Counted from the stretch's first letter, positions 1-9,309 are shown. The stretch: 64,000 bases of DNA from Macrosoma leucophasiata (GCA_036365455.1 JAWQUS010000003.1:1136001-1200000), one strand, 5' to 3'. Notes: generated by a model not told the origin, from the sequence alone. Numbers and translations are program-made.

Positions 1-756
1 GTTATTAACCTCAACAGGCCTGGGAATTACGGGAGAAGCCAGCAAGGCTCTGTATGACATTAATTAATTAATTTACTGATAGTAGAGTTCTCTTATAAGT
101 TCTTAATTATTATAAATAACGCAATCGCGCGCGCGTTTCTTTACCGGAACAGTACCACAATCATAAATTATTGCTGAAATGCACGATTTGTGGAGACTCA
201 AAGGGTAATCGACTGTCAAAGATTAGACACCAAAGGGACATAATGGAACTGACCTGCAGCAGCGTGGTGTGCACGCGGCATGCGCACACGGCGCCGTTCT
301 TGCGCGTGCACGGCGCGCCGAGCAACGCGCACGCGCCCGCGCCACGTTGCATCGCGCCACATGCCTCGGTGCGGACGGGCCTCGCGCACAATCACATACA
401 CACTGACGTATTTATTGTACGTGTCACACTCCCAGTTTATAAGTCACACAGTGTTAGCTGTATCTACGTTGGTAAACACAATTTTAAGTAGCACTCTGGT
501 TCTCATTATCGGTAAAGACCACATAGCTCAACTTGCACCATTCGTGAGAGTTCATTTGTTTTGGTAACCTAAATTTACACTACACCCTGGTTGAGCACCG
601 ATCGAGTAATTTGCGATCAATTATGTCTGTACTTTTAAAATTGAATGGAAGGATAAGCAACATAATATTAGATGTGTTATCTAAATTAACCGGATTATTG
701 AAAGATGTCGAGTATTACCGAGTCAATTGATGAAACATTGAATAGTTCAACATTGC
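1..756. other. unassigned AT-rich stretch with a CpG-rich core
   Basis: No recognisable gene. It holds a short alternating CG run near 127-135, a GC- and CpG-rich patch at about 262-397 (separate entry), and unremarkable AT-rich DNA after 480. Open frames at 171-567 overlap the CpG-rich patch in several frames at once and match nothing I recognise, so they are probably by-products of base composition. A first exon or promoter of a host gene cannot be excluded. Confidence 0.4.
262..440. promoter_or_regulatory. CpG-rich patch, possible promoter-like island (weak)
   Basis: The sequence shows a sudden rise in G+C and CpG, with repeated GCGCAC, CGCGC and GCACGC words, in otherwise AT-rich DNA. 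A TATAA-like word (AGTTTATAAGTCAC) lies just downstream at about 434-447. This could be a promoter or first-exon region, or an old unmethylated repeat. Nothing downstream confirms a transcript. Confidence 0.15.
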
Positions 757-868
757 AAATTACAGGGTTTTTAGCAGAGTCGCTCTTACAAAAAAGGGAA
801 AAGGGACTGAATTTTTCCAAAAAAAGGGACAAAAAGGGACCAAAATAGAGCCTAAAACAATCTGTTTT

Positions 869-905
869 TAGGGTTCCGTAGTTAACAAGGAACCCCTATA
901 GTTTC
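869..905 (+). repeat. family H fragment
   Basis: The words GGGTTCCGTAGTTA and GGAACCCCTATAG resemble the start of family H near 9345. Only a short piece remains. Confidence 0.35.
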
Positions 906-1035
906 GCTATGTATCCCCCATGTATCCCCCAATATAAACAAAACTAAATTCATCCAATTTCAGACTCACAGGAAAAAAGAAATAAACTTTAATATAATCG
1001 CAAATAATGTAAAAATTGAGGAAGCCGACAATACA

Positions 1036-1665
1036 ATGTTCCTAGGAATAAGACTTGATAAACACTGTAACTGGAAATCACTGTGGAGTATGTCTGTGAC
1101 AAACTTGATAGATTCGTCTTTGCCATAAAAACACTGCGATTAACTGTATCCAGTGAAGCAGCTCTAAGTGCTTATCATGGCTATGTATCCTCAGTCCTTT
1201 CGTATGGCCTATTACTATGGGGAAACTCAGTAGATATTCATAGAGCATTTATTGTACTAAAAGAAATGTATAAGAGCTCCGGTGCTCATTTTATGGATAG
1301 CTGCAAACCTCTCTTCAAAAAATATAGAATCATGCCACTTGTTTGTATGTACATTAAAGAACTTTGTGTATTTGTTAAACAGGACCCAGAACATTTTAAT
1401 AGCCACTCGCAAGAAGCAAACAGAACAACTGTCTCAGTAAGAAGTACTCGTAAATATAAAATATACCTTCCAATATGCCGTTTAGAGCTGTACAAGAGAA
1501 ATGTATATATATGTACACGCTATAACAATATACAATAAATTACCTGACGCATTTAAAAGTTTGCCGTTAAATGTATTTAAAAGGAAGATTAAAAATTGGT
1601 TACTTGAACACTGTTTTTATGACATAAATGAATACAAAAATATGACATTTGACAAACTCATCTGA
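1036..1665 (+). pseudogene. Jockey/CR1-like non-LTR retrotransposon, reverse transcriptase C-terminal remnant
   Basis: Conceptual translation gives the block FLGIRLDKHCNWK, then EYVCDKLDRFVFAIKTLR, then LSYGLLLWGNS, then LFKKYRIMPLVCMYIKE, and finally YNKLPDAFKSLPLNVF before a stop at about 1663. These are the conserved thumb and C-terminal blocks of Jockey/CR1-clade LINE reverse transcriptases. The catalytic YADD region would lie upstream and is missing. At least two frameshifts break the frame, near 1080 and near 1530, so the copy is dead. An AT-rich tail follows, and a family A SINE sits 70 bp downstream on the other strand. A LINE identity is well supported; the exact clade is inferred. 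Confidence 0.8.
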
Positions 1666-1732
1666 CAAATTAATAATTTATAAATTGTAATTTAATTATT
1701 TAATTTAAATGGACTCTAACATTATATTTATA

Positions 1733-2020
1733 TTTTTTTTTTTTATGTAATCGAATTGCTAAACAAGCATGCAGTTCACATTGATGTTAAGTGATGACTG
1801 CAGCCTATAGACACCCACACAAGACCAAGGTCAAAATGCAGATGCGTTACCACTCCTGAGGCCTAAGGTGTTATGCCTCTGTGCCGGAAATTACAGGGAC
1901 TTACATTACCACTTGACCGGAACACAATAGTGCTGAACACTACCATTTAGCGGCAAGTATATTAGGTAATGCGGTGGTGCCTACGCCCGCGAGCTCTGTC
2001 ACTAGAGCTCTACCACCAGT
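1733..2020 (-). mobile_element. family A SINE-like element, near full length
   Basis: On the minus strand it runs from the ACTGGTGGTAGAGCTC head (ending at 2020) to a poly(A) end, seen as poly(T) at 1733-1744. The internal landmarks GGCACCACCGCATTACC, CCGCTAAATGGTAGTG and CAATGTGAACTGCATGC are all recognisable. A few substitutions lie in the head and tail. Confidence 0.85.
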
Positions 2021-2242
2021 AAAAAATATACATACATATAATTATTGTTTTACCACTAATTCAATGATCTGTATTGTGATGACTGTTTTTAATATTGTAA
2101 AATATAATTTGCAGGCTAGGCAACTGACATTGTACACCTTGACGGTAGAATGTAATTGCACTGTACTTATGTCACCATGTTATCATTTCTGTACTACATT
2201 CATGCAATAAAGACATTTTATTTTATTTTTTATTATTATTTT

Positions 2243-2769
2243 ATATGTCCGTCTGTCAGTCTGTCTGTCCGACCGTCCGTGATTTAGCGCATTAACTATT
2301 GGTACTAGAGAGTTAAAGTTTGACACAAGTATACATCACCTTAATTACGCCGACAAAGTGGTAGAATAGAAACTTGAAAAAAAAAAAGAATTTATGTGTA
2401 ACGCGCGGAAAAACATTTTTTGTTTTCTATGTAGTATGGGATATAGTAAAAAAGTTCAAAAATTTTAGAGATGTGCAAATATCATTTTTCGATTTAGTTC
2501 ACTGATTCACTGTTCGAGACTTAAGTGCCAATTTTCGTTAGAGTCAAGTGTCCCCGGCCTTTTTTTACCAACTAAACGGTTGTTGTTAGAAATAAAAATA
2601 TTACGGCAATAGTAGCTACATATAACGAAATTAGTAAAAGGAAAACTATCACACTTAAATGGGCTGTATTTTACTTGAAAATTTTTATTTTTCATTACAT
2701 TATTCAAACTTAAAAACTAGGGAACCCTACACTGTGCGGGGCCCGACACGCACTTGACCGGTTTTTTTT
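2243..2769 (-). repeat. family H interspersed repeat, near full length
   Basis: Read on the minus strand it begins with poly(A) and ACCGGTCAAGTGCGTGTCGG (2768 downwards), continues through AGGGTTCCCTAG, and ends in a GACAGAC/GACGGAC tract (2243-2275). It matches the layout of the copies at 55.3 kb and 63.1 kb. No coding capacity was recognised. The tetranucleotide tract at its far end is a seed for microsatellite growth. Confidence 0.65.
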
Positions 2770-3195
2770 ATTCAAAACAATCATTTCTTGATGGGCTAGA
2801 AGGGGAGTATTTCAACATGTATACACATTAAATTCACATATTGTCAACACAATTAAAACGATGTAAAATATGGCACAAAAGTATTATTAAGTATGCGATC
2901 TTTGATTTGCGTTGATCCCGAAAAATTGACGACGTATCAATAAGTTTCAACACTGTAGGAAAATAGATGGATATTGCAAGAAGTAAAAAGCACATTACCT
3001 ACTCAGTTCTTTAACTTCCTTTCATAAAGAGAAAATTTCAAAGACCACTTTTAATATTTTGGCAGTTGACTTGAAGTTTAGTGGCAGAAAAAGGGACTTA
3101 GGGACCAATTTCTTAAAAAAGGGGGCTTTAAGGGACTTGCTGAAAAAAAAGGGACAAAAGGGATTAAGGGACTGCCACTAAAAGCCCTGAAATTA

Positions 3196-3509
3196 TGACA
3201 ACATTCCTATAAAATGAGGATTTATAAAAGGTTTTTAGTAAATTTATGCAGATTTCTTTAGGTCATTATTACAACATTCGTCGACTCAAGAGGAATTACA
3301 ACATAATCTCACAATGTCCATGGTCCTCTATGTGTCATACCACTTTACCCACAAGTTTGGTCGGGTGAACTTAAAGGAACATTTCATGACAAAAAGACAT
3401 CCTTTGAGTTGTATAAGAACGCTTGAAGCCGCAGGAATACTAAAAGGCTGGTTCTCAGCAACATACTGTAGGTATCGCTATTGGTGCCTGAGATTCCAAA
3501 AATTCAAGA
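3196..3509. other. unassigned AT-rich stretch
   Basis: Nothing recognised. A short open frame at 3314-3544 runs into the neighbouring SINE and shows no known domain. Confidence 0.5.
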
Positions 3510-3808
3510 CACTTCACGCCTGTAATCCCCGAAGGGGTAGGTAGAGGTAAATGCATGCATTCAAGTAACCATGCAAACACCCACGATTCGCCGGTTACAT
3601 TTTGGCCCATTTAACAGGCCTGTTGACATCTCCGGGCACATAACCAAACTTCGAGGTACTGGAAAATTTCCAGAAAATGGAAAAATCCCAATAGAATCGG
3701 AGATAAAGGACTTTACACCATTATCTCTGATAACGCCCCTACTCGGGAATCGAACCCAGGACCTCAGCGAAGTAGTAGTGGCCTGCTACCACTAGGCTAC
3801 CGAGGCAG
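3510..3808 (-). mobile_element. family C tRNA-derived SINE, full length
   Basis: The minus strand starts with the tRNA-like head (TAGCCTAGTGGTAGCAGG at about 3780-3800, B-box-like GGGTTCGATTCCC at about 3745-3757). The body follows with GGAAATTTTCCAGTACCTCG and GACATCTCCGGG, and the end is TTACAGGCGTGAAG. RNA polymerase III probably transcribed its founder, and it moved by borrowing LINE proteins. Confidence 0.85.
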
Positions 3809-3912
3809 TCTAAGTAGCAAGGCCGAGCAGATTCCAGAAATTCCAGACAATATAGGGAAAACACCTTAACAGTTAATGGGGTAGAGCCGCATTAACTGTT
3901 TTGGTGGTTTTT

Positions 3913-4189
3913 CCTGGTGGTAGAGCTCCAGTGACGGAGCTCGCGGGCGTAGGCACCACCGCATTACCTAATATACTTGCCGCTAAATGGTAGTGTTCAG
4001 TACTATCGTGTTTCGGTCAGGTGGTAATGTACGGCTCTGTAATTTCCGGCACAGAGCTTAATACCTTAGGCCTCAGGAGCGGTAACGCATCTGCATTTTG
4101 ACCTTGGTCTTTGTGTGGGTGTCTATAGGCTGCAGTCATCAATGTAAACTGCATGCTTGTTTGCCACTTCGATTAGATAAAAAAAAAAT
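3913..4189 (+). mobile_element. family A SINE-like element, near full length
   Basis: It runs from CTGGTGGTAGAGCTCC to a poly(A) tail at about 4180-4189. The segment CATCACTTAACATCAATG is shortened (CATCAATG), and one base is lost in the GAGGCATAAC block. Confidence 0.88.
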
Positions 4190-4754
4190 CTCTTGTTTCT
4201 TCATACGCACTGTCTTGTAAAAAAAGAGACAGAAGACTGTTTAATTTATTTAAATACGTTTTTTTTTCATAATTATGCCTAAGTCGTGTTTAATTATACA
4301 TTCCATGATCAAACGAACTTATTATATGAGTTACTTATTCGAAGACAGAATAATAATATGTATTAACTAATTGAATAAAACCCCTTAACACCCATTCAAA
4401 GTTCACAACAACCCCGAAAGGTTTATACGATAACGTGTAACCCAAACATGGCCTAAAACAGTGGTAAGTCCAAAAGGTCGCAAATCCTATCCGGCACTAA
4501 ATCAAAAGCTTACATTCTGCCAACCACACGATACTAACAAAGGCCTGATAAGACACACTGACGCGGCAGGTACGATAAGCACCCCTGGACTAGGGATGCA
4601 AAAAAAAGTATCGATATTGCGATGATTTTTAAAGAGTTCTATCGCAAAAGGTAAAAATGTTATCATATTGTATTTTATGTAGTAACACATGAGAGTGAAT
4701 TTCCAAATTATTAATATTATTAATATAATTTATATATTTTATATATTTATATAA
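4190..4754. other. unassigned AT-rich stretch
   Basis: No gene recognised. A poly(A)/poly(T)-rich segment lies at 4190-4290 and a run of near-palindromic TATATTTA words at 4705-4755 leads into the Penelope-like miniature element. The word CTAGGGATGCAAAA followed by TATCGATAT (about 4588-4618) recurs loosely near 24.5 kb. Confidence 0.5.
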
Positions 4755-4844
4755 TTTTTATATTGTAAACGGTAGTAGACTCTCGTGACCACGGCCGTCG
4801 CATTACGGCCGAAACGTCGAGTGTCGAGGTAAGTCCCGTTTACA
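4755..4844 (+). mobile_element. miniature Penelope-like end with hammerhead-like motif
   Basis: A 17-bp inverted repeat (TTTTATATTGTAAACGG at 4755-4771 and its complement at about 4827-4843) encloses GACCACGG, a hairpin GGCCGT/ACGGCC, then CCGAAACGTCGAG. The order GACCACGG then CGAAACGTCG is the one seen in the pseudo-LTR of the intact Penelope-like element at 49.5 kb. GAAAC followed by GTC is the 3' part of minimal hammerhead ribozymes known from Penelope-like elements. The CTGANGA box is not clearly present, so self-cleavage is unlikely. Confidence 0.5.
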
Positions 4845-4926
4845 ATATAAAAATATGAATACAAATCGTGAAAGTTTAAAACTATTTATATAATAATAAA
4901 TAAATTCTCTAATTATGTTTAAGCTG

Positions 4927-5179
4927 CTGGTAGAGATCGGTGATATACTGGAGAACTAAAGGTACCACCGCATTAGCTAATCGAGGTGGATTTGTTGATC
5001 CTAGCTTCCTGAGGTCTTTAGTTATGCCTCTGTGCTGGAAATTACAGGGCCATACCTACATTACCACCTGACCGAAGCACGACAGTGCTGAATACCATGA
5101 TCACTTAGCGGCAAGAAGATTAGGAAATGCGGTGGTGCCTACATCCGCGTGCTCCGTCACTGGAGCTCTACCACCTGTA
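4927..5179 (-). mobile_element. family A compound: plus-strand head fused to inverted body
   Basis: At 4927-4990 a diverged head reads on the plus strand (CTGGTAGAG, GGTACCACCGCATTAGCTAA). From about 5010 the element continues on the minus strand up to GAGCTCTACCACCTGT at 5179. The middle and tail are missing. Similar head-plus-inverted-body arrangements occur at 23.5, 29.4 and 33.1 kb. Confidence 0.75.
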
Positions 5180-5506
5180 AATTTTTTAAACAAAAGTGTA
5201 AGTATTAGTTTATTGTCAAATTCTATTCTATTCTACGAGCCTTAGTGGAAACGTATGAAGCATATCGATATATTTCATCAACCCTACTCCGGTACAGTCC
5301 GACTACGGGCGCTTCGATGCAGCTTCGACGTATCGCGCTCATGTTGAACGGGCTTCGGACGTGTGATAAGAGCTTTTATTTTATACTCATCCTCGCCAAT
5401 GCGATAATAAATCAAGAAAAGTACAATATTCGAACGGATTACTTTAATTTCTTTTATAAAAAAAAACTAATACTGTAAAATTGTTTGCGTGGAATTCGTA
5501 ATACCT
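5180..5506. other. unassigned stretch
   Basis: No known family recognised. A 77-codon open frame at 5245-5478 has no domain I can name and ends in a lysine-rich poly(A) stretch; it is probably chance. Confidence 0.45.
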
Positions 5507-5514
5507 AAACTTTC

Positions 5515-6408
5515 GGCTTAGGTGACAATTCATCCGCAAATGTATCTTAACCGCGGATGAAATGTCACTCGCTACAAACAGTAGTGGTCGACTCATCCGA
5601 AGTTTTGTTGTTATTCGGAGGAGTCGCCACCTAGGTAAATTACTAGTGGTCCTTTCATCCAAAGTTGAGCAACACCTATATTATACCTATCCAAGATGGC
5701 GGCTGCATGAAGTTGTCAACTTTTTCATCATGGGTGTCGTTTTCATGGTTATTAAGGGTGTTGAATTCGATAGTGGTATCAAACTGTAAATCCAAGATGG
5801 CGGCTGCATGAAGTTGTCAACTTTTTCGTCATGGGTGTCGTTTTCATGGTTCTTGAGGCTGTTGAATTCGATAGTGGTGTCAAAATGTAAATCCAAGATG
5901 GCGGCTGCATGAAGTTGTCAACTTTTTCGTCATGGGTGTCGTTTTCATGGTTTTTGAGGGTGTTGAATTCGATAGTGGTGTCAAAATGTAAATCCAAGAT
6001 GGCGGCTGCATGAAGTTGTCAACTTTTTCGTCATGGGTGTCGTTTTCATAGTTCTTGAGGGTGTTGAATTCGATAGTGGTGTCAAACTGTAAATCCAAGA
6101 TGGCGGCGGCATGAAGTTGTCAACTTTTTCGTCATGGGTATCGTTTTCATGGTTCTTGAGGGTGTTGAATTCGATAGTGGTGTCAAAATGTAAATCCAAG
6201 ATGGCGGCTGCATGAAGTTGTCAACTTTTTCGTCATGAGTGTCGATTTCATGGTTCATGAGGGTGTTGAATCCGATAGTGGTGTCAAAATGTAAATCCAA
6301 GATGGCGGCTGCATGAAGTTGACAACTTGAGTTGACCACTACTGTTTTTAACGAGTGACATTTCATCCGCGGATAAGTTACATTTGCGGATGAATTGTCA
6401 CCTAAGTC
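5515..6408. mobile_element. inverted-repeat DNA element carrying a 101-bp tandem array
   Basis: Terminal inverted repeats of about 79 bp (5515-5593 and 6330-6408) start GRCTTAGGTGACAATTC and are imperfect at a few positions. The 8-mer AAACTTTC lies directly outside both ends (5507-5514 and 6409-6416), a textbook target-site duplication. Each TIR is itself a hairpin: GTGACANNNCATCCGC pairs with GCGGATGNNNTGTCAC. Between the TIRs lie a unique segment (5594-5688) and the tandem array. There is no transposase, so it is non-autonomous. An 8-bp duplication fits hAT or Merlin; ends starting GG lean to Merlin, but this is inference. Confidence 0.8.
5689..6328. repeat. 101-bp minisatellite, six full units plus a partial
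   Basis: Units start at 5689, 5790, 5891, 5992, 6093, 6194 and 6295 (partial), each with ATCCAAGATGGCGGC. Differences between units are few. The unit length is not a multiple of three, so the antisense open frames of about 72 codons that recur every 101 bp reflect the repeat, not a gene. Each unit carries CCAAGATGGCGGCTGC, which matches the YY1/Pho binding motif. Confidence 0.95.
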
Positions 6409-6416
6409 AAACTTTC

Positions 6417-6905
6417 ATCCCTCATATACCACATCCTATAGATTCAATTAAAAAAAAAGCTGAAATAAGTTTTAAGGTATCTGTGATTTTTTTCACGAGA
6501 ATCCTATCGTTGGATAGTCCCTCCTACAACCATCGACGACACAACGCAGTTACGCCTACAAATGTTTGTATGTCCTGCAGATATTTTTTCGTGTATGTGT
6601 TGTGTGTATACGGCATCTACGACACAGGATATAATAATATGTAGGTAAATAGTGTGTATGTGAGTGCAAAAGACGTATACGACGAGAAATTCAGCATTAA
6701 AATTTGTAAGATTTATGTATGTCCGACACTGTTATCGGCTTTATTGGGCTTATTTGATTTACCTTATTTCTTTTTACCATTTAGTTCAAAGCTCTGCCTT
6801 TTCAAGGCTTTATGTGAATTTAAGACGTTCGATCGACCCTTAAACCCGATTATACAATACCGTCGATTGTTAGAGACGATTCAATAAATACGACGTTTTA
6901 TAAAA
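6417..6905. other. unassigned stretch
   Basis: No recognised repeat. Open frames at 6384-6644 and 6654-6887 share no known domain. AATAAA words lie near 6883 just before the family I repeat. Confidence 0.4.
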
Positions 6906-6907
6906 CA

Positions 6908-7112
6908 CTAGCTTTCGCCCACGACTTCATCCGCGCAGTATTAATTCGGACTTCCATAGAAAATATCATAAGGGGTTCTTGAAAAAAGTATCCTTATTTT
7001 TACCCTGGGTCTTCAACTATTTTCATTCCAAATTTCATCCAAATTGGTGCTGTAATTTAGTCGTGCAAGCGTAACTGACAGACAGACTTTCGCATTTATA
7101 ATATTAGTATGG
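6908..7112 (+). repeat. family I interspersed repeat
   Basis: It starts CTAGCTTTCGCCCACGAC and continues through CCAAATTTCATCCAAATTGG and GACAGACAGAC to TTTATAATATTAGTATGG. This layout is common at the 3' ends of RTE-type LINEs or Helitron-like elements in moths and butterflies. The class is not settled from the sequence. Confidence 0.6.
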
Positions 7113-7365
7113 TAGGACGTAGAAGCGACCTGCCCCGTTTTAGCAAGGGTGCCAAGGCGGTCAAGGTGTCAATGGATTGTAAATAGTTTGGTACTATTGG
7201 GCAACTTACCGATCACACGGGCACTTTATATTGTGGTAATAAAAGTTATATTTGATTGATTATAGACAAGTGGAAAGTTAATTGACTGCCCATTTTTTTC
7301 AACATTTTTCATTGATGCTCCGCTCCTATTGGTCGTGGCGTGATGTTATATAAAATACTCTTTTT
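7113..7365. other. unassigned stretch with a retroelement-like tail
   Basis: The words TTGTGGTAATAAAAGTTATATTTG at about 7213-7240 look like a polyadenylation end of a LINE, but no coding remnant was found upstream. Confidence 0.3.
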
Positions 7366-7655
7366 ACTGGTGGTAGAGCTCCAGTGACGGAGCTCGCGGG
7401 CGTAGGCACCACCGCATTACCTAATATACTTGCCGCTAAATGGTAGTGTTCAACACTATCGTGTTCCGGTCAGGTGGTAATGTACGGCCCTGTAATTTCC
7501 GGCACAGAGGCTTAAGACCTTAGGCCTCAGGAGTGGTAACGCATCTGCATTTTGACCTTGGTCTTTGTGTGGGTGTCTATAGGCTGCAGTCATCACTTAA
7601 CATCAATGTGAACTGCATGCTTGTTTACCACTTCCATTACATAAAAAAAAAAAAA
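7366..7655 (+). mobile_element. family A SINE-like element, reference full-length copy
   Basis: This is a clean example: head ACTGGTGGTAGAGCTCCAG, then GACGGAGCTCGCGGGCG, GCACCACCGCATTACC, CCGCTAAATGGTAGTG, GTTCCGGTCAGGTGG, GGCCCTGTAATTTCCGG, CATTTTGACCTTGG, CATCAATGTGAACTGC, CACTTCCATTACAT and poly(A) to 7655. The length of about 285 bp and the poly(A) end fit a SINE. GGTGGTAGAGC is a plausible pol III A box; no convincing B box is visible (GTTCCGGTCAG is the nearest). It could alternatively be the 3' end of an unidentified LINE. Confidence 0.88.
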
Positions 7656-7949
7656 CTTTATAGCCTTAGATAAATATCAAAAACTAAAAAAAAAATTATA
7701 ACCATCGAATATTGGCTGGTCAAGTACCTAGGCTAGTCTGTCTCGTGAGCCGCGTACGTAAGCCCATTAAAAAAAAAGAATCAAAGAACCACCAGTTCCT
7801 GAGATTAGCGCTTTCAACCAAACAAACAAACTTTTGAGCTTTATAATATCAGGTGACATAAGTATAGGTACATAGTGGGAATGGTATTTTCTTAAATCTT
7901 TGATTAAATTAGTTATTTTTCGGTATAAGACACTTCAATGCTTCCATCA
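7656..7949. other. unassigned stretch
   Basis: AT-rich DNA with two poly(A) runs (about 7687, 7769) and no recognised family. Confidence 0.5.
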
Positions 7950-7957
7950 TCCGAAAT

Positions 7958-8398
7958 CATAGAGCAACACCGGAGGGGAGTAGCCATATGCAGGCTTTCC
8001 CCTCTGTCAAAGCACAAGCCCAAATGGGCCTATATCTGTCGCCTAACCTCCTTATTTATAAACATATTTTAGCTAAAGTGTTACTAATCTCTACTTTGTC
8101 CTTTTCTATCCTACATATTTGACAAAACAGCTGACAAAAACAAAGCATTCTATAGCTAAAACGTAGGTATCTAAAGTACGTTTATGAATAAGGGGGTAGA
8201 TGTTTAAATGTGTGCGTGAAATTGTTTCTGTATTTTGTTAAAGTGAAGGCGTGAGTTTCGTAGTAATAGACGATTTTTGTAGTGTGCGTGTGTGTCGCAC
8301 GCATTTCCACCCGCAAAAAATGACAGACTGTTTTGCATCGGTACGTTATGGCTACTCCCCTCCAGTCCACCGCGGCCGGTGGCCCGTGTTGCTCTATG
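7958..8398 (+). mobile_element. family F hAT-type MITE, interrupted by a family G MITE
   Basis: The ends are CATAGAGCAACAC (7958) and its near complement GTGTTGCTCTATG (8398). The target duplication TCCGAAAT is exact at 7950-7957 and 8399-8406. Eight-bp duplications and ends of the form CA...TG are the hAT signature. The interior has no coding capacity. Removing the insert at about 8047-8199 leaves roughly 290 bp, the size of the uninterrupted copies at 25.2 and 31.4 kb. Confidence 0.9.
8047..8197. mobile_element. family G palindromic MITE inserted in family F
   Basis: Terminal inverted repeats (CTCCTTATTTATAAACA and ACGTTTATGAATAAGGGGG reversed) enclose about 110 bp. The empty site is known from the other family F copies, which read GCCTAGATG here; the filled site is GCCTA-insert-TAGATG. 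That shows duplication of TA, as in Tc1/mariner-type elements. There is no coding sequence. Confidence 0.88.
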
Positions 8399-8406
8399 TC
8401 CGAAAT

Positions 8407-8690
8407 CCTTAATTTCCACGTTTTCCACAAATGTAGCAATTGTCAGTACAGAGAATTAAGCCCAATATGGGACAAGGTCGAGCAGCCGACGCGTGTGGGG
8501 GGATAAATTGCTCACATTACATCTAGCCCCCAAATGCGACGTGTCTCTCGGGCATTGACGACTTAGGAGTGGAAGCAACCATAAAATTGTCGCTACCCGG
8601 CTTCAAATAGCCGGTAAGTAAAGTAATATTTCGACTGCGAAATTTATATATAATACCTCTCTTTGTAGCGCCGTAATAACAACTTAGGTT
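8407..8690. other. unassigned stretch
   Basis: It contains a small hairpin (CCGGCT...AGCCGG, about 8597-8614). No known family. Confidence 0.4.
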
Positions 8691-8945
8691 TAAGGGGTGG
8701 CAACGCATCTGCATCTGGTTCTTGTGTAGATGTCTATTGCCATCGTTTCATACCCATTAGAATCAGAATCAGAAACTCATTTATTCGGATTAGAACTGCA
8801 TGTTTGTTTGCCACTTTTGTAACATAAAATAAGTATCACAGGGACTTAACAAGAAATGTCTCAGGGATGGTCTTCTGCATTTTGACCTCTGGTCTTTGTA
8901 TCACCCATTTAGGCTGCATGCTTATTCCTTCATAACATAAAAAAA
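8691..8945 (+). mobile_element. two 3' fragments of family A
   Basis: GGTGGCAACGCATCTGCAT with TGTGTAGATGTCTATTG at 8695-8742, and CTGCATTTTGACCTCTGGTC to GCTGCATGCTTATTCC plus poly(A) at 8875-8945. Both are old and truncated. Confidence 0.6.
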
Positions 8946-9162
8946 GGATTCCTACAGAACAGCATTACCGTGCTCCGCCTCCACACAAACGAATATTACA
9001 GTCTACACTACATACATGTTTCTGTAATCCATCACTGATTTACCAACTTTCAACTGACTCACATCGACGGGAAGACGGACAGACTAACACCAGTAATCTT
9101 CGGGTATTATTTTCAGAACTAAATGCTTAGTAACTTGTCGGTACCATTTCTTACTACAACAA

Positions 9163-9303
9163 CGAACTATTCATCAATCAAGCGTGGGACCAGCAGACAG
9201 GATCTCAGGAGGATTGCCACCGAATAGCATTGTCGTGTTCCGCCTCCAACAATGTGAAACTATTTCGTGAAAAAATGCGCGTTATAATACGCCACTCTCA
9301 ATA
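9163..9303 (+). repeat. dispersed repeat, first copy of a direct pair
   Basis: ACTATTCATCAATCAAGC, GACAGGATCTC, GATTGCCACC, ATAGCATTG and CGCCACTCTCAATAAAAA recur in the same order at 9901-10050. The family is not recognised. An older trace (CAGCATTACCGTGCTCCGCC) lies at about 8960-8980. Confidence 0.75.
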
Positions 9304-9309
9304 AAAAAC

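Larger units (their letters stand above)
763..3189. mobile_element. possible TIR-bounded composite block
   Basis: The left edge reads CAGGGTTTTTAGCAGAG. The right edge, read on the other strand, is CAGGGCTTTTAGTGGCAG. The hexamer AAATTA lies directly outside both edges (757-762 and 3190-3195). Runs of AAAAAGGGAC occur just inside both edges (about 790-847 and 3088-3172). Ends starting CAG are typical of hAT transposons, but those give 8-bp duplications and only 6 bp match here. The interior holds a LINE remnant, a family A SINE and a family H copy rather than a transposase. It could be a dead transposon filled with insertions, or coincidence. Confidence 0.3.

Noticed and set aside
5687..6366. 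A ladder of antisense open frames of about 72 codons
   Set aside because: They recur every 101 bp with the minisatellite unit and shift frame because 101 is not divisible by three; they are readings of the repeat.
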